DNA of 36,610 bases. It comes from Sphingomonas palustris. GTDB lineage: Bacteria > Pseudomonadota > Alphaproteobacteria > Sphingomonadales > Sphingomonadaceae. The DNA lies in contig JAMFSI010000109.1 of NCBI GenBank assembly GCA_026225215.1, forward strand, positions 1-36,610. The letters run 5' to 3'. Below, piece after piece: positions 1 through 8,630 of this stretch; positions within the stretch are counted from its first letter, which is position 1, and every line of letters begins with the position of its first letter. The notes below the pieces were generated by a model. The model did not search any database, was not told the DNA's origin, and was given only the letters and a program-made list of their open reading frames with translations. Position numbers and translations under genes: made by a program.

Positions 1-462
1 CGCGCATTCCATGTAGAACTCGGTGGCCTCTTGCGAGCCGACCGGCAGGAAGTTCAGCAGCACCTCGGTGCCCGACGACTTGAGCGCGGCGACCATTTGT
101 TCGTGCGTGATCTCCGGAGCATTCGCGAGGATGAAACCCTTTTCGCCCACCGTCGTCATATGCGGAGCGACACCGTCCAACACCCGACCCATCAGCACCT
201 TGGTGCCGGAGAGCGGGACCGCAGCTTGAAACACCGCGGTATTGTTGGGCATTTCGAAAATCGCTTCGGAAATATCCTTACCAACCTTGCGGGCATCAAC
301 ATCCACGCCCAGCACGAACTGCACGTCGCCGGCGCCGTAGCCGCCGATGCGATCATGAATCAGCCCCTGGGAGGAGTTGTTGGAGCGGTAATAGGCAACG
401 CCTTGGATCAACGAACTAGCGCAGTTACCTACGCCGATCACGGCGACCTTGATTGCTTTCAT
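1..462 (-). CDS. Inositol-3-phosphate synthase, N-terminal part (cut by window edge)
   Basis: Only the first 154 codons are present; the gene runs off the left edge. The protein starts MKAIKVAVIGVGNCASSL, a Rossmann NAD-binding start with the GVGNCAS signature of the actinobacterial/proteobacterial myo-inositol-1-phosphate synthase family, which converts glucose 6-phosphate to inositol 3-phosphate using NAD. The ATG at 460-462 is preceded by a good Shine-Dalgarno (GGAGGGAT about 8 bases upstream). The next gene upstream on the same strand is a CDP-alcohol phosphotransferase with an inositol-phosphate-cytidylyltransferase-like N-terminus, so the two plausibly form an inositol-lipid or inositol-solute pathway. 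The family call rests on sequence recognition; the role in lipid versus solute synthesis is inference. Confidence 0.9.
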   Translation of the reverse strand, partial: MKAIKVAVIGVGNCASSLIQGVAYYRSNNSSQGLIHDRIGGYGAGDVQFVLGVDVDARKVGKDISEAIFEMPNNTAVFQAAVPLSGTKVLMGRVLDGVAPHMTTVGEKGFILANAPEITHEQMVAALKSSGTEVLLNFLPVGSQEATEFYMECA

Positions 463-566
463 CAATTCGATCCCTCCAGGCAGATGCATAGCATCTGGTT
501 CAAACTAGCGTTCTTGTGAAAGTGAGCGCCAAAAGCAAGAAGTTTGCGACGGGTCAAGCGCCTTGC

Positions 567-1778
567 TCAACTGCCTAGCGCAGATTGTCGGGCATGTGTG
601 GTTAAAACCACGACCAGCCACACTGTCATAATTCCCGAAAAAGCCATGATCGCCTCGTCGGTCAGCCCGGCAATAACCAGCACCACCGATGCCAGCGCGA
701 GAAAATCGCGCATCGTCAGCCATACGACCCATTTGCCCCAACGCGAGCCGTTATCGCGAAAACGCCCCTTGAGGCCATCGAAGCCGATCGGTGCGCCGAG
801 CCGGCGCGCGCGGGTACCCAATGTAGTGAGCCCGATCGCCAGCATGGCGAGGCCGGCAATGCCGAACATCGCCGAGCCCCAACGCCCGCGCTGCGCCAGA
901 TTGATGACGATACCGGCAATGAAGCTGAGATTTATCGCGGCATCGACCAGGCTGTCGATCATCGCCCCGCGATCGCTGGTGCGAAAGGTAGCCCGGGCGA
1001 TCTCGCCGTCGACGCCGTCGAACACCGATGCCGCATGAAACAGGATGGCGCCGATGATCAGGCCCACCGGGCTACCGAAGGATACCAGCGTCGCGAACAT
1101 CAGCACGCCGATGGCCGCGGTACCCATGGTCGCATGGATCGGACGGATATTGCTGTTTCGCAACAGAACCCGGCTGATGGCCTGCGAGATCGGACGATTG
1201 AGGCTGCGCGATACCAGGCCGTCGGTCGATTTGGCAGTGGCCGTGATAATGGCCCGGCCAGCCGCAGCATAGCGCGCCGCGATCGCCGCCGCATCGATCG
1301 ACGGCCGCGGCTCACGGACCGCCAATTCGTCGGGCGTGGCAAAGCTCAGTGCAGGATTGAGCGTGGTGCCGCTAGCCACAGCCGCCCGGATCGTCGCGGC
1401 ATCCACCAGCGCCTCCCCGGCGATCAGCAGCAGCGGCGCGGGCGCCGTTCCGACTTGTCGATCAAACGAAGCGCGGGCGCCTTGTGCATAGGCATATGCC
1501 GGCATGGGCCGAACGGCCATAGCCTCGGTATAGGCGGGCAGAGCCGCAGCGTCGAACCGCGCGCCGTCAAGGCCGTAGACCTGCATGGCGCCGGCGAGGC
1601 GGAAAATCTCCTGCTGAACCGACGCGCTGAGCGGCTCCGATCCGTTCACGTCCAGCCAGCAATCATCGATCCCAGCCAGCGCCGCTTCGCGAACCGCCCG
1701 CGCCGCTGCCGGTAACCCGGCGACGAGGCCGGCGGCAGCTACGCTGCTGCTGAACTGGATAACGGCAGGCGTCGACAA
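567..1778 (-). CDS. Fused cytidylyltransferase-like / CDP-alcohol phosphotransferase (IPCT-DIPPS-like)
   Basis: The C-terminal half is a CDP-alcohol phosphotransferase: with a start at 1778 the motif D-G-x2-A-R-x8-G-x3-D-x3-D falls at D257, G258, A261, R262, G271, D275 and D279, followed by hydrophobic membrane segments. The N-terminal ~180 residues look like a worn nucleotidyltransferase of the inositol-1-phosphate cytidylyltransferase type, and the linker with K-x-T-D-G-x-V-S-R-x-LNRPIS (about 183-197) is typical of fused IPCT/DIPPS enzymes. The glycine-rich nucleotide loop expected near the N-terminus is not intact, so this domain may be inactive. The start chosen is TTG 1778, six bases after AAGGGA; a longer frame reaches 1967 but overlaps the divergent gene. 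The product could be a phosphatidylinositol-phosphate-type lipid or a di-inositol phosphate; the sequence does not decide. Confidence 0.75.
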   Translation of the reverse strand: MSTPAVIQFSSSVAAAGLVAGLPAAARAVREAALAGIDDCWLDVNGSEPLSASVQQEIFRLAGAMQVYGLDGARFDAAALPAYTEAMAVRPMPAYAYAQGARASFDRQVGTAPAPLLLIAGEALVDAATIRAAVASGTTLNPALSFATPDELAVREPRPSIDAAAIAARYAAAGRAIITATAKSTDGLVSRSLNRPISQAISRVLLRNSNIRPIHATMGTAAIGVLMFATLVSFGSPVGLIIGAILFHAASVFDGVDGEIARATFRTSDRGAMIDSLVDAAINLSFIAGIVINLAQRGRWGSAMFGIAGLAMLAIGLTTLGTRARRLGAPIGFDGLKGRFRDNGSRWGKWVVWLTMRDFLALASVVLVIAGLTDEAIMAFSGIMTVWLVVVLTTHARQSALGS

Positions 1779-1938
1779 ACATAATCCCTTCAAAATTGGT
1801 GGTGTGCCGCCCCTTGCACACCGCCCCTTGCACACTGCATAGTCTAGTTGCGTCTGGTTGCCGCCGCAAAACGCTCTATATGCAGCGATCGCGGTGCCGC
1901 CAAGCCGGAGCGAGACTGTAAAACGAGCCTTAGTACAA
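1779..1938. other. Divergent intergenic region between two CDP-alcohol phosphotransferase genes
   Basis: This 160-base gap separates two divergently read genes. It contains a near-tandem CCCCTTGCACAC unit around 1810-1834. It presumably holds both promoters, but no clear sigma-70 or EcfG consensus was identified on either strand. Confidence 0.4.
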
Positions 1939-2898
1939 ATGATTACAAACGGCAAAACACGTAACAACGATCAGGGGCCCCAGTTCCATACGGGAAGGCC
2001 GCGTGAGCTGGAAGATGCTTTGAATCTCCACCTTTACCACCCGTTGGCCTGGCGGTTGGCGCAGCGGCTGGCGCGTACCTCACTTACGCCGAACGCGGTT
2101 TCGGTCATCGGTGCGGGCTGTGTAGTGGCCGCAGCCGTGGTTTATGCCCAGCCGTGGTGGCCGATTTCGGCGCTGCTCGGCATGGCGCTGCATATGAGCT
2201 GGCATGTGGTGGATGGCGCCGACGGCGATCTCGCCCGGATCACTGGTCGCGTCAGCCCGGTCGGTGAAATGGTCGATGGCATTTGTGATTACGTCGGCCA
2301 TATCGTGCTTTATCTGGTGCTCGGCTGGCTGTTATCGGCCCAGATAGGCGTCAGCGCGTGGCCGTTGATCGTCGCAGGCGGTATCAGCCACATCATCCAA
2401 TCCAACCACGTCGAGGTGCAACGGCGCTCCTACCAATGGTGGGTTTACGCCAAACCCTGGCTCAGGATCACTCACCGCGACGCCAATGCCGCGACTCATG
2501 ATGGCATCTTCGGCGGCTTTGCCACATTCTATCTCGGCGTGGCGGCCGGCGTGGCCTCTTCCACCCGCCGTATCGACAGCGCGGTGACCGAGGCAGCCGA
2601 TGATCCCGAACGGCTGGCGCGAATCGGCGCGCTGGCCCGGACCGAGGCGGGGCCGCTGCTGCGACTGCTCAACGTGCTCGGCCCCAATCCGCGCGCGATC
2701 GTGCTGGGGCTGTCGATGCTGGCAGGGAGCGCGATCTGGTATTTCGCTTACCAGGTGGTGGCGCTGAACCTGCTGCTGATGGTGTCGGTCCATCTCCACA
2801 ATGCCGCGGCTCGCCGCATGCTGGCGACGATTGAAAGCTGGGGCCCGCCGCAACATTCGCTGGTACAGCACCCCCCGATCGAACAGCAAGTGGCCTAG
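1939..2898 (+). CDS. CDP-alcohol phosphatidyltransferase family membrane protein
   Basis: This 319-residue protein carries the full catalytic motif of CDP-alcohol phosphatidyltransferases (D95, G96, A99, R100, G109, D113, D117) in a hydrophobic protein with several predicted membrane helices, so it should join a CDP-activated alcohol or lipid to a hydroxyl acceptor at the inner membrane. The motif differs in detail from that of the divergent neighbour, so this is a second enzyme and not a duplicate. The start is taken at ATG 1939; a TTG at 1858 would add 27 residues overlapping the intergenic region and lacks a better ribosome site. Its position back-to-back with the inositol synthase and fused phosphotransferase suggests a sequential step of the same polar-lipid pathway, which is inference. 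Confidence 0.8.
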   Translation: MITNGKTRNNDQGPQFHTGRPRELEDALNLHLYHPLAWRLAQRLARTSLTPNAVSVIGAGCVVAAAVVYAQPWWPISALLGMALHMSWHVVDGADGDLARITGRVSPVGEMVDGICDYVGHIVLYLVLGWLLSAQIGVSAWPLIVAGGISHIIQSNHVEVQRRSYQWWVYAKPWLRITHRDANAATHDGIFGGFATFYLGVAAGVASSTRRIDSAVTEAADDPERLARIGALARTEAGPLLRLLNVLGPNPRAIVLGLSMLAGSAIWYFAYQVVALNLLLMVSVHLHNAAARRMLATIESWGPPQHSLVQHPPIEQQVA

Positions 2899-2964
2899 CA
2901 GATTTCGCGAACAACACCTTCTCTGTAGCATTGCCGTCACACAAGATCGGCGTATCTTGCGGCA

Positions 2965-4170
2965 ATGGCCGATATGACGCTACTTGCCGAAGCCGAAGCG
3001 CGGGCGGGATCGATGATCTCACTCCGGCGCGCCGTCCACGCCGAGCCCGAGCTGGGGCTGATCACGCCGCGCACCCGCGACAAGATTCGCGCCGCCCTCG
3101 CCCATTTGCCGCTGACCTGGCGCGAAGGGCAATCCACCACCGGGCTCGTGGGAGTTCTGCAGGGGCAAGCCACCGGCAAAACAGCGCGCCGGGTGTTGCT
3201 GCGCGGCGACATGGACGCCTTGCCGATGCCCGAGGAAACCGGGCTGCCATTCGCTTCGACCACGCCCGGCATCATGCACGCCTGCGGGCATGATGCCCAT
3301 GTCGCGATGCTGGCGGGCGCCGCCGAATTGCTCTGTGCCCGCGCCGAAAGTCTGAGCGGCGAAGTGCTGTTCATGTTCCAGCCGGGCGAGGAAGGCTGGC
3401 ACGGCGCCCGCTACATGCTCGACGATGGCCTGATCGACCCGCTGCCCGACGCCGCCTTTGCGCTGCATGTCATGCCCAACGCCCGCCACGGCCTGGTGGC
3501 CGGGCGCAGCGGCGCGCTGATGGCTGCGGCCGACCAGATCGATATCGTCATCGAGGGGCGCGGCGGCCATGCTTCGATGCCGCACCAAACGCTCGATCCG
3601 GTGCCGGTTGCCTGCGAGATCGTGATGGCGCTGCAAACGCTGGTCACGCGCCAATTCGATGCTCACGATCCGGTGATCGTCACCATCACCCGCATCCAGG
3701 GTGGCACCGCGCATAACGTCATCGCCGACCGCGCCAGCCTCCAGGGGACGATGCGTAGCCTCTCGCCCGGCAATCGCGAAAGGCTGCGCGAGGGCGTCAT
3801 CCGCCTCGCCGCCGGGATCGCCGCCGCTTATGATCTCGAAGCGAAGGTCACCATCACCCCCGGTTTTCCGGTGACGATCTGCGATGCGCGGGCAGTGGAC
3901 CTCGGCGAGACGGTCGCGCAAGATCTGTTCGGTGCCGAAAGCTTCGAGCGGCTCGGCGCGCCGATCATGGGCGCCGAGGATTTTGCCTATGTGCTCGAAA
4001 AAGTGCCCGGTGCGATGTTCTTCCTCGGCATGGCGCCAGACGGTGCTGACTGGTCGCACTGCTGCGGCATCCATTCGACGCGGATGATGCTCGATGAAAC
4101 CGTCCTGCCGCGCGGCGCAGCGCTGCTGGCGGGGCTGGCGGAGCGGTTTCTGGCGCACGGCTTTGGCTGA
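2965..4170 (+). CDS. M20 family metal-dependent amidohydrolase (hippurate hydrolase-like)
   Basis: The 401-residue protein has the order of motifs of bacterial M20D amidohydrolases that split N-acyl amino acids: LLRGDMDALP (about 78-87), HACGHDAHVAML (105-116, with metal-binding C107 and H109), FQPGEEGWHGA (138-148, with the catalytic glutamate pair), the dimerisation-domain signature GRGGHASMPHQT, and a late GAEDFAYVLEKVPGAMFF motif. Length and motif spacing are normal, and all expected metal ligands appear present. The substrate cannot be read from the sequence; hippurate, N-acetyl amino acids or IAA conjugates are all possible for this family. ATG 2974 is an alternative start. The next gene starts 33 bases downstream, so the two may be co-transcribed. 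Confidence 0.9.
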   Translation: MADMTLLAEAEARAGSMISLRRAVHAEPELGLITPRTRDKIRAALAHLPLTWREGQSTTGLVGVLQGQATGKTARRVLLRGDMDALPMPEETGLPFASTTPGIMHACGHDAHVAMLAGAAELLCARAESLSGEVLFMFQPGEEGWHGARYMLDDGLIDPLPDAAFALHVMPNARHGLVAGRSGALMAAADQIDIVIEGRGGHASMPHQTLDPVPVACEIVMALQTLVTRQFDAHDPVIVTITRIQGGTAHNVIADRASLQGTMRSLSPGNRERLREGVIRLAAGIAAAYDLEAKVTITPGFPVTICDARAVDLGETVAQDLFGAESFERLGAPIMGAEDFAYVLEKVPGAMFFLGMAPDGADWSHCCGIHSTRMMLDETVLPRGAALLAGLAERFLAHGFG

Positions 4171-4203
4171 TATAGCGCCGGAAGACGGGCATTAACTCCG
4201 GCA

Positions 4204-4998
4204 ATGCCGCGCTTCTTCATCTTCGGGCTGGGCTATAGCGCCAGCCGTATCGCCGTCCGCCTCGCCGCGCTGGGCTGGGAAGTGATGGCGACCGGTCGTG
4301 ATGGCGATTTGTCCTTCGACGATGCCGGCAATGTCCGGCTGGCGCTGGCGGATGCCAGCCATGTCCTGTCCTCGATACCGCCAGGCGGCGACGGCAGTGA
4401 GCCGGTGCTGGAGCAGTATGGCGATGCTTTGGAGGGCAAGTGGCTGGGCTATCTTTCGTCTACCGGGGTCTACGGCGATTGCGGCGGCGCCTGGGTCGAT
4501 GAGACTGCACCGATCGGGCACGGTCGGCGCGGGGCGCGGGCGCAGGCGGATGCGGCGTGGTGCGCGCGCGGCGCACGGGTGTTTCGCTTGCCGGGAATTT
4601 ACGGCCCGGGCCGCAGCGCGCTCGATCGAGTGCGCGAGGGCAAGGCGCATCGCATCGATCTGCCAGGGCAGATGTTCAGCCGGGTGCATGTCGATGACAT
4701 TGCCAGCGGTGTGGTCGCCGGGCTGGAGGCGCCCGCCGGGGCCTATAATCTGGCGGACGATTACCCTTGCCACCAGAATGCGGTGATCGAAGAGGCCAGC
4801 CATCTGCTGGGGTTCGCGCCACCGCCTTTGCAAAGCCTGGACGAAGCCGGCCTGTCCCCGATGGCGCGCAGCTTTTATAGCGAGAGCCGGCGCGTCGCCA
4901 ATGGCAAGGCGCGTCGTGTCCTGTGCTGGCGCCCGACCTATCCGACTTATCGCGAGGGGCTGGCGGCCCTGTCTGCGACCATGCGCGATGTTGTCTAA
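4204..4998 (+). CDS. Rossmann-fold NAD(P)-dependent epimerase/reductase (YeeZ-like)
   Basis: The N-terminus MPRFFIFGLGYSASRIA is a dinucleotide-binding beta-alpha-beta with a GxGYxA loop instead of the classical GxxGxxG, as in YeeZ-type atypical SDR proteins. The segment YLSSTGVYGDCGGAWVDE is the serine/tyrosine region of extended SDRs, but no clear Tyr-x3-Lys follows it (GRRGARAQAD), so classical epimerase chemistry may not apply. A HVDDIASGV motif occurs around residue 165. The length (264 residues) suits the family. It is probably an oxidoreductase or epimerase-like protein of unknown substrate. Confidence 0.75.
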   Translation: MPRFFIFGLGYSASRIAVRLAALGWEVMATGRDGDLSFDDAGNVRLALADASHVLSSIPPGGDGSEPVLEQYGDALEGKWLGYLSSTGVYGDCGGAWVDETAPIGHGRRGARAQADAAWCARGARVFRLPGIYGPGRSALDRVREGKAHRIDLPGQMFSRVHVDDIASGVVAGLEAPAGAYNLADDYPCHQNAVIEEASHLLGFAPPPLQSLDEAGLSPMARSFYSESRRVANGKARRVLCWRPTYPTYREGLAALSATMRDVV

Positions 4999-5064
4999 AG
5001 CTGCGACATAACCATATTGGCAGGGCAAGCCAGGCGCAGCGCCGCCGATCGAGAGGATATCGAG

Positions 5065-5355
5065 TTGGATAATGTCACCATCAGCCGGCACGATTCGGAC
5101 GGAGCCGGCGAATATCACGCGCATGTCGCGGGCAGCGACGAGATTGGCCGCCTGACCTGGGTGCGGCGAGGCAGCGCCCGCGTCGCCGAACGCACGCTGG
5201 TGCCACCGGCCATCGGCGGGCGCGGCGTGGCTGGCAAACTGGTCGAGGCGCTGGTCGCCGATGCCCGCGAACAAGGCTTCCGCATCGTCCCGGATTGTAG
5301 CTATGTCGCGGTGGCCTTCCGGCGCCATCCCGAATGGGCCGATCTGCTGGCGTGA
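5065..5355 (+). CDS. Small GNAT-fold N-acetyltransferase (YjdJ/Gtlf3B-like)
   Basis: This protein of about 96 residues ends with CSYVAVAFRRHPEWADLL, the signature of the short YjdJ-like GNAT subfamily, preceded by an acetyl-CoA pyrophosphate-loop-like IGGRGVAGKLVEAL. Such proteins are minimal acetyl-CoA-binding folds with poorly known substrates. The TTG at 5065 is chosen because AGAGGA lies seven bases before it; the upstream frame from 5017 has no comparable ribosome site. It is probably in line with the preceding gene (67-base gap). Confidence 0.75.
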   Translation: MDNVTISRHDSDGAGEYHAHVAGSDEIGRLTWVRRGSARVAERTLVPPAIGGRGVAGKLVEALVADAREQGFRIVPDCSYVAVAFRRHPEWADLLA

Positions 5356-5461
5356 TAACAAACCGGCGAATTTCGAACCAATCCCTAACTCCCCGTTCGC
5401 ACTTTTCGGCTAGAGCCCATCGACATCGGCTCACACAGCAGCAACGGGACGCAAGCAAGAC

Positions 5462-6460
5462 ATGAAGGTTCTGGTTACCGGCGCCGCCGGGTTCATCGGC
5501 TACAGCCTGTCGCAACGCCTGCTGGCGCACGGCGACGAAGTGATCGGCGTCGATTGCGTCAATGATTATTACGACGTCACGCTGAAGGAGACCCGCCTGG
5601 CCCGGCTGCACGAGGCCGGCGCGGGCCGCTTTACCTTCCACCGTCAGGACTTTGCCGACTACCCCGCACTCACCGCCGCATTGGCGAGCAGCAGCTTCGA
5701 ACGCATCGTCCACCTCGGCGCCCAGGCCGGGGTGCGCTATTCGATCGAAAACCCGCATGCCTATGTCCAGGCCAATCTCGTCGGCCACCTCAATCTGCTC
5801 GAAGTCGCCCGCCATCGCAGCGTCGAGCACATGGTCTATGCCAGCTCCAGCTCGGTCTATGGCGGCAACACCAAATTACCCTTCGCCGTCGAGGATCGCG
5901 TCGATCACCCGCTCTCTCTCTACGCCGCCACCAAGAAGGCCGACGAGCTGATGAGCGAAACCTACGCTCACCTCTACCGTCTGCCGCTGACCGGCCTGCG
6001 CTTTTTCACCGTCTACGGCCCGTGGGGCCGCCCCGACATGATGATGTGGATTTTCACGCGGAAAATCCTGGCCGGCGAGCCGATTCCGGTGTTCAATCAC
6101 GGCGACATGTACCGCGATTTCACCTATGTCGACGACATCGTCAGCGGCATCGTCGCCTGCCTCGACAACCCGCCACCCGACGACGGTCACCCCAAAGCCG
6201 GCGGCTCATCGAAACCCCACCGGCTTTACAATATCGGCAATCACCGCAGCGAGCATTTGATGAAAGTGGTCGAAATCCTCGAGGCCGAATGCGGTCGCGA
6301 AGCGATCATCGACTTCCAGCCGATCCAGCCAGGCGACGTGCGCCAAAGCTTCGCCGATATCGACGCGATCGCGGGCGATCTGGGCTATGCGCCGACGACC
6401 TCGATCGATGTCGGGGTGCCGAGTTTTGTTAGGTGGTATAAGGAATATCACGGGGGTTAA
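5462..6460 (+). CDS. NAD-dependent epimerase, UDP-glucuronate 4-epimerase-like
   Basis: The 332-residue extended SDR has GAAGFIG at residues 7-13 for NAD binding, an ASSSSVYGG serine block (127-135), and the catalytic pair Y154/K158 in YAATKK. FFTVYGPWGRPDMMMW follows, a signature of the bacterial UDP-glucuronate/UDP-glucose 4-epimerase group that makes UDP-galacturonate for surface polysaccharide. GDMYRDFTYVDDIVSG supports the same assignment. Length and residues are complete. It lies alone on this strand, with hairpins after it at 6470-6488 and 6618-6638. UDP-galacturonate synthesis is a family-based inference. Confidence 0.85.
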   Translation: MKVLVTGAAGFIGYSLSQRLLAHGDEVIGVDCVNDYYDVTLKETRLARLHEAGAGRFTFHRQDFADYPALTAALASSSFERIVHLGAQAGVRYSIENPHAYVQANLVGHLNLLEVARHRSVEHMVYASSSSVYGGNTKLPFAVEDRVDHPLSLYAATKKADELMSETYAHLYRLPLTGLRFFTVYGPWGRPDMMMWIFTRKILAGEPIPVFNHGDMYRDFTYVDDIVSGIVACLDNPPPDDGHPKAGGSSKPHRLYNIGNHRSEHLMKVVEILEAECGREAIIDFQPIQPGDVRQSFADIDAIAGDLGYAPTTSIDVGVPSFVRWYKEYHGG

Positions 6461-6469
6461 GCGGAAGAC

Positions 6470-6488
6470 CTGGGGCTTTTGGCCCCAG
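6470..6488 (+). terminator. Stem-loop after epimerase gene
   Basis: A 7-bp perfect stem with a 5-base loop begins ten bases after the epimerase stop codon. There is no strong T-run after it, so it is only a probable terminator. Confidence 0.45.
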
Positions 6489-6617
6489 ACCCCGATTCCT
6501 GTCGGCGTGGTTTGCCGCTCAAGCTTGGCACTACGCCGCAGCGCCGCAGGCCTTACAGCCGCTTCGCGGCGGGGCGCGACACATAGACGGCGCGCAACGA
6601 CGACAATGATGGGGAGC

Positions 6618-6638
6618 GCGAGGGCCCCTGGCCCTCGC
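6618..6638. terminator. GC-rich hairpin between convergent genes
   Basis: A 9-bp perfect stem with a 3-base loop sits 14 bases beyond the stop codon of the minus-strand response regulator and could end transcription from either side. Confidence 0.45.
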
Positions 6639-6651
6639 ATCTTAAACCTGC

Positions 6652-7062
6652 CTAAAGCTTCGCCAGCAAATCGATCAAAATCTCAGGCAAGGTCGGCTTC
6701 AAACAGGTGATCGTCCCGGGGAACATCTCGCCATGCGCCCGGCGCGAGCCGTGGCCGGTGTGGAAGATGAAAGGAATGCCACGGCGTTGCAGCACTTGCG
6801 CAACCGGATAGACGTCCTGCCCGGCGATATCGACGTCGAGCAGGGCGCAATCGATCTCCGCCTGCTCGGCGACGGCCAGCGCCTCGCTCAGTGACATCGC
6901 CGGGCCCAGCACCTGCGCACCGGCATCCTCGAAAGCGAATTGCAGATCCATAGCCACCAACGCCTCGTCCTCGACGACCAGGACACGCCGCCCCAGCAGC
7001 TTTTCGCCGGAATAATCGCTGCCATCGATATGATCGGGCCTGCCGCCTGCATTATCGGGCAA
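6652..7062 (-). CDS. Single-domain response regulator (FATGUY-like receiver)
   Basis: This is a 136-residue receiver domain with no output domain. The acidic pair (E31, D32), the phospho-acceptor D76 in CALLDVDI and the conserved K122 in CLKP are all present. The segment IPFIFHTGHG resembles the PFxFATGY (FATGUY) motif of small receivers that work with HWE kinases in alphaproteobacterial stress signalling, with His for Ala. The start is a TTG at 7062, since no ATG lies in frame before the receiver fold. It lies 177 bases downstream of the CHASE3-HWE kinase on the same strand, the natural candidate partner, with a structured repeat in between. Confidence 0.85.
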   Translation of the reverse strand: MPDNAGGRPDHIDGSDYSGEKLLGRRVLVVEDEALVAMDLQFAFEDAGAQVLGPAMSLSEALAVAEQAEIDCALLDVDIAGQDVYPVAQVLQRRGIPFIFHTGHGSRRAHGEMFPGTITCLKPTLPEILIDLLAKL

Positions 7063-7126
7063 GGCTAACTCGCTTTTGCATCAAGTTTTCCTAAGGCGGG
7101 TGGCGTCATCGCGGAGTTGGCGTCTC

Positions 7127-7233
7127 TCTAGAGCGGGCTGCGTGATATCCGAATCACTCCGCCCGCTCTCAGTTTTCATTGTCGCATCGTTTAATGCGAA
7201 AAACCGGTACCCACTTTTTCGCACGATGCTCTA
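7127..7233 (-). repeat. Two-hairpin intergenic repeat, copy 1
   Basis: Read on the minus strand, this ~107-base element has a palindromic module centred on an AAAAAGTGGGTACCGGTTTTT core, then a second stem of AGAGCGGGC pairing with GCCCGCTCT. It starts six bases beyond the kinase stop codon. A diverged copy in the opposite orientation lies at 28397-28499. The two-palindrome architecture and size resemble RIME-type elements of rhizobia as I remember them; that relation is inference. Confidence 0.8.
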
Positions 7234-7238
7234 AGCTA

Positions 7239-8630
7239 TCACGGCAAAGGACAGATAAGGTTAACGCGAGCGCCGGTTTCAGGCCAGGTTCGCGCCAAGG
7301 TGCCGCCCAACTGCTGGGCGGCCATCATCGTCAGCCGCGAGCCAAAACCCGCTTTGCCGGGGGCGGTGTGACCCGGCGGGGTCGCCGATGACGAGGTCGC
7401 GGGGCTCAACGCAGGCCCACCGGTTTCGATCCAGTCGAACACCAGATTGCGGCCGCCATCCTCGTCGGACACCTCCTGCCAGTTAATCTCGACCAGGCCG
7501 GATTCGACTGACAGCGCTCCATATTTGGAGGCATTCGTCGCCAATTCGTGAATCAGCAGGCCCACCGGGGTGACCATGCGCGGGGCGAGCACCACCTCGG
7601 GGCCGGCCATCCGCACTCTCTCCGCGCCATCCTCGGCATAGGGACGCATGATATTGGCGGCAAGATCGGCCAATTTGCAGTTTTCCTTGGAGCCGACGCC
7701 CTGGCTGCTCGAATGGGCCAGCGACAGGGCATGGACGCGGGCGCGGATATCGTCGAGCACCTCGGCGAGCGGCGCTTGCTTGCGCGACGACATGGTGATG
7801 ATCGACAGCACCACCGAAAACAGATTCATCACCCGGTGATTGAGTTCGCGCGCCAGCAATTGCGTCTCGTCATTGGCGGCGCGCAAGACGATGAATTGCC
7901 GGGCCTCGGCCTCGGCCCAGGCCCGGTGTCGCTCACCGCGCAAGGCTACGATCGTAAGCAGGACGATGCCCAGCCCCAGCAGGCCGACTAGCGGCAGCAA
8001 GCGGCTTTCCAACAGCTGCACGCGATCGAAGGCCGCTTGCCGTTCCACCATTTTTTCGCCGCGCAGCCAGGCCAGCTCCTGGCGTAGCTCATCCATGGCA
8101 CGCTCGCCGGCGTTAGTCGTAACCACGGCGAGCGCGGAGGGTTGCATTCCGGCTCGCTCCAGCTCCACCGTATGATCCATTTCATCGACCTTGGTACGGA
8201 TCAATTGCTCGGCTTGCGCGATATGGTTCTGTTCCTCATCGCCAGAGCGCTCGGCCATGCGATGAAGCGCGCTCACCTCCGATTCCAGCCGCGCCTTGGC
8301 GCGCTCGTAGGGATTGAGATAAATGGCATTGCCGGTGAGCAGATAGCCGCGCTGGCCGGTTTCGGCGTCGAGCATGATTTCCATGAGCGCATTGAGCGTG
8401 AGCATGGATTCATCCTGGAGCATCACCTCCTGCCGCGCCTGACGCTGCGCCATCACCGTTTGCGCCATCAGCATGAAGATGGCGATGAACAAGGCCGAGA
8501 CGCCGTAAAGCACCCGGTTCATCGGCCCGCGCAGATACCAGGCAATAGCGCGGTCCATGGGCCGGCCCGAACCGAGCCCGGGCCTGCGCTCATGCGTGCG
8601 ATGCTCGTCGGGCTCGCGCTGACCGGTCAT
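7239..8630 (-). CDS. CHASE3-domain HWE histidine kinase
   Basis: The 463-residue membrane kinase has one transmembrane helix at about 39-60, an extracytoplasmic CHASE3-type domain (about 65-205, including LDAETGQRGYLLTG), a second helix at 211-230, and a cytoplasmic HWE kinase module. The phosphorylated histidine is H265 in RELNHRVMNLF. The ATP-binding N-box is HELATNASKYG (361-371), and the defining W-x-E is seen as INWQEV, with FDWIETGGP following. Such kinases feed PhyR or small FATGUY receivers. The single-domain regulator downstream is a likely partner. No EcfG-type promoter is visible upstream. The ATG at 8630 has only a weak ribosome site; ATG 8558 is an alternative. Confidence 0.9.
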   Translation of the reverse strand: MTGQREPDEHRTHERRPGLGSGRPMDRAIAWYLRGPMNRVLYGVSALFIAIFMLMAQTVMAQRQARQEVMLQDESMLTLNALMEIMLDAETGQRGYLLTGNAIYLNPYERAKARLESEVSALHRMAERSGDEEQNHIAQAEQLIRTKVDEMDHTVELERAGMQPSALAVVTTNAGERAMDELRQELAWLRGEKMVERQAAFDRVQLLESRLLPLVGLLGLGIVLLTIVALRGERHRAWAEAEARQFIVLRAANDETQLLARELNHRVMNLFSVVLSIITMSSRKQAPLAEVLDDIRARVHALSLAHSSSQGVGSKENCKLADLAANIMRPYAEDGAERVRMAGPEVVLAPRMVTPVGLLIHELATNASKYGALSVESGLVEINWQEVSDEDGGRNLVFDWIETGGPALSPATSSSATPPGHTAPGKAGFGSRLTMMAAQQLGGTLARTWPETGARVNLICPLP

